Positions 61,106 through 64,000 of a stretch of DNA of 64,000 bases are shown one piece after another. The notes beneath the pieces are model-generated. The model ran no database searches, was not told the DNA's origin, and saw only the letters and a program-made list of their open reading frames with translations. Source of the stretch: Fasciolopsis buskii (Eukaryota; Platyhelminthes; Trematoda; Plagiorchiida; Fasciolidae); NCBI GenBank assembly GCA_008360955.1, contig LUCM01002343.1, positions 281,003 to 345,002 of the forward strand. Direction: 5' to 3'. Position 1 is the stretch's first letter. Every line of letters starts with the position of its first letter. Both the position numbers and the translations under genes were made by a program.

Positions 61106-61378
61106 TTGAATTGTGTTCCGGACTTACCTTCGTTCGTGGTTGCAGCAACACAAAAACTGCGCGCTGTGCAAAACAGCTTCAAGACAATGGTCGCCAACTT
61201 GAGATTCAGTCGGAGCTTCTGGGCGGCTGTCGACACGACAGAATGTACAAAATCTGGGCGAGAATCGGGAGCAGATAAAGATGCTTTGCATACAGTAGGC
61301 CTCACAAATGAGAATGTTCCTCATCGATTCGTGACTTTGGATGAGGCAAAAATGGGGAATCTGTGGAAATACAGATGA
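61106..61378 (+). CDS. Unidentified open region
   Basis: A 90-codon + frame (FSRSFWAAVDTTECTKSG...DEAKMGNLWKYR) overlaps other open frames on both strands. GC is locally raised. It has no convincing splice sites and no family I recognise. It may be chance or the relic of a coding sequence. Confidence 0.2.
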   Translation: MNCVPDLPSFVVAATQKLRAVQNSFKTMVANLRFSRSFWAAVDTTECTKSGRESGADKDALHTVGLTNENVPHRFVTLDEAKMGNLWKYR

Positions 61379-61379
61379 A

Positions 61380-63079
61380 CTGAAGGGTGCGAAGTAATCG
61401 CAATATTGATGGAATAGGATAATGCAAGGAGATGAAAGAGACTGCGACCGTTAGCAATAGCCGCAGCTTTTATCGACTTTCCGTGAATACTCCTCCACGG
61501 GTGTCAACGGAGTGACCAAGTGACAAGATGTTGCTTTTCTGTAATGCGAGGATATTAAAGTTTGGCGCGAGTCTCTTAAAGTACCGTGTTTGACTGCTAA
61601 GACACACAAGACATTGTAGTCTATAGTCCTGTGAAGTAGATAGATATACGTGACAGGTTTTTCTAGTTATTCGGAAGCGATATTATTGATTCAAAAGCAA
61701 TCAAACGGAGTGATGTCGTGCAACACATGATCAGCCGACCTCGCCAGTGTAAATAACAAAAGCCGTACTACATATGGACACTGACGAAAAAAAAAGAATG
61801 AGTACAAAAGTTGAAAAGATGAAAAACGAGATCACTCCTTTTGTTGTTTGACGAACGTCAAAAAACAGTGACTATGTAAGATACATCCGATCAAAGTTTC
61901 CAGAGGAAAAACAGTTTTCCTCGTTGGATCATTTATGCACTAGATGAAACTAACATGACGTTGTTGTTCCGATATCCATAGCTAACATTAAGCTAACTAA
62001 CCTGGTACTGTATCTTATGAAGTGCAAGCCTCCATACTGGTTACGACTGCAAGCGCGTTAAAGAAAGGTGAAAGGCTTACCGTGCAGTGTATCATGAGAC
62101 TATCGCTGTTTGTCAAGTATTTCTGATTTAGTCACAGGCAGACCACACCGGAAGACCAACTGTTTGAGTGTGCACCACAGCAGAGTTTTAATAAACAGGT
62201 TAAATAAGAAACTATTTGGGTTTACTCAGAAATTCATTAACACGGACCAACTATCAGACACCGTGACGCATACTCCGGTCATTTTTTTACTTTCTCAACG
62301 CAACAGAACGCGAGTTGGCTTCAGAATTTTTTGCCACACTTCGAAAGGAAGCCCGAAGTAGCGGGATGGAAAATTCCAATCGATTCGAGAAAATCATGGA
62401 AACCATGAAAAGGTAAGACCTTGTATAGTAACAATTGTTTCGCGACGATTAAAATAAATGCAGGTAACATTGGTAGATGCAAGAGTGATACGGAATTTTT
62501 CCGATAACAAAAAGACAGATGCGGACTGTCGACATGTACTGGAAATATATCGACTCAAATTATGCAACGGAAGACAACAAGAAGAAATAACAGCTGGGAG
62601 AAAAACTGGGATTTAATCAAAAAATCTATGTGTATTAATTTATATTCAAAGATCTTGTATACTGGTTGATTTTGCAGCTCGGATTGAGGATTTTCGAAGT
62701 TTTTTGAGCGCTGAGCTTGGCGTTTACATCGCAAACGTTCAATCATCACCCGGGATGACATCATCAGTGTGTAAGCAATAGCAACACTGTCCCATATTTG
62801 GTCTTGACCCTGGAATAAGTCTGCCTTGCAGGTTGCTGTGGCTTTGACCTTGAGCTGGCAATGCCCCTAGTCTTAGGAACGCCAGTAATTTTAGAAAAGT
62901 TATTGATTTTAGCAACGTTGCTAACTTTGGCAATATCAATAATTCCAATGATGTGTGGGGAACTGCCGTAAAAGTCAAAGCTGCCTTCGAAAGAGAGGTT
63001 AGTTACTGCCATACTGAGAAAAGATCAGTGTAAGATAAGAAGTTTCAAATAAATCGAAAAGAATAGCAAAGGTTTGGGT
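61380..63079. other. Unassigned sequence upstream of the Penelope-like element
   Basis: An 82-codon minus frame with ATG (63012-62764) has a periodic KVSNVAKINNFSKITGVPK segment. No recognised domain. The region may include the 5' part of the Penelope-like element. Confidence 0.3.
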
Positions 63080-64000
63080 GAAAAACATGTCTCCTGGACT
63101 GAATTATAATTTGGATTTTGCCACATCGAGGGAATAACTGGTCGAAATCGAACATGCTTTTAAGTCGTTCGAATTTCCAGAGGAAACCAGATCTGAGTTA
63201 AGATAAGGCATAGGTCCGTCAATATATCGTACTCTCCGACCCGGCCATCTATTTACTGTGAAACGTGCCACACTAGATACACTCAAGAAGGACAACAATA
63301 TCATCATGGTTCGGGCAGACAAAGGAAGGAAAACGGTTGTCTTAGACGAAAACGACTATATTCAAAAAGCAAAGCAGCTGTTGAACGATTCTGCCACCTA
63401 CCGCTTGTTAGATACGGATCTAACGGCAAAACTGGAAACCAAGAACAACAAATCCCTGAAGAGATTGCAGTGTTTGCAAAGGATAACCAAAGAAGAACAG
63501 TGAAGCTTGAGAGCCGGTGGTCCCGAAATTGTACGATTCTACGGGCTAGCCAAAACAGACAAAAAAGCCATTCCACTAAGACCAGCTGTTACCTTGCCAA
63601 GTGCTCCGACATAAAATTTGCCCAAAGAACTAGGGCGACACGTGAACATCTCGAATGGGAAATCAAATTACTTTGTAAATAAGACCCAAAAATCATTGAA
63701 CAAAGCTAAGGACATCAGTGTTATACTCTCGTTCGACGTCATAGCGTTCTTCACTTTAATTGACTGACGAAGAAAATATTAGAATTCCAAAAAAGAACAC
63801 CCTGGCAATTGATTGTAAAACGGCAACAATTTGTGAACTGAAAGATTTATTTTTATACACATACTTCAAATTTGACGGGTAAATTTATGAACAAATATAA
63901 AAACCGCCTATGGGATCACCGATATCCGGACTTCTTGCGGAAGCCTTTGAAGACACGGCATTATCCAAGATACAACCGAAGATTTGGGTCAGATATATTA
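63080..64000 (+). mobile_element. Penelope-like element, N-terminal and RT part, cut by the window end
   Basis: Reading in shifting frames: SPGLNYNLDF, IEHAFKSFEFPEETRSELR, DTLKKDNNIIMVRADKGRKT, VVLDENDYIQKAKQLLND (the 'RADKG--VV---DY--K---LL-D' block typical of Penelope-type RTs), then RFYGLAKTDKKAIPLRPAVT, SFDVIAFFTLID (motif A, normally SFDV-SLFT-VP), KPPMGSPISGLLAEAFEDTA (motif B) and KIWVRYI at the window end. The YVDD box would come next. Several frameshifts and stops. No GIY-YIG endonuclease is visible, because the 3' part lies outside. Confidence 0.88.

Noticed and set aside
1..64000. CRISPR array, bacterial operons or rRNA genes
   Set aside because: No spaced direct-repeat arrays, no operon-like coding density and no rRNA sequence; the window is clearly eukaryotic.

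Overview
This is eukaryotic, repeat-dense, intron-rich DNA (GC in the low 40s, one N at 3114). The gene structure (long introns beside a 44-nt intron) and the repeat mix (CR1-like and RTE-like non-LTR retrotransposons, a Penelope-like element, a tRNA-derived short element) suggest a parasitic flatworm, most likely a trematode or a large-genome tapeworm. Species is not determinable from the sequence alone.

The one securely identified host gene is SEC22 (ER-Golgi R-SNARE, SEC22B type) on the + strand. It has four coding exons (14319-14393, 25733-26003, 26048-26191, 28632-28786) that join in phase into a complete 214-residue protein. Intron 1 is 11.3 kb and is a nest of retroelements; intron 2 is 44 nt; intron 3 is 2.4 kb.

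Layout. 1-2.25 kb: two possible minus-strand terminal exons. 2.27-3.11 kb: 5' part of a CR1-like element that breaks exactly at the N. 3.8-4.3 kb: RTE fragment. 5.66-8.59 kb: a long CR1-like copy with decayed endonuclease and RT. 11.5-13.9 kb: worn non-LTR pieces. 14.3-29.1 kb: SEC22. Inside its intron 1 lie a minus RTE deletion derivative (16.59-17.38), a head-to-head plus RTE copy (17.39-19.49) split by a near-perfect 268-bp-arm palindrome carrying tRNA-like sequence and flanked by a 12-bp target duplication, a second endonuclease fragment (19.5-20.3), a near full-length RTE (20.6-23.6) and another RTE scrap (23.8-24.0). 29.8-30.3 and 36.0-37.9 kb: minus-strand CR1-like fragments. 40.3-56.3 kb: short open segments with good splice sites and matching phases, probably exons of one or more unidentified host genes. 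59.7-60.25 kb: RTE endonuclease fragment. 63.1 kb to the end: Penelope-like reverse transcriptase, cut by the window edge.

Most of the rest is unassigned and shows only short chance frames. The most unusual object is the palindromic tRNA-headed insertion at 17968-18551.
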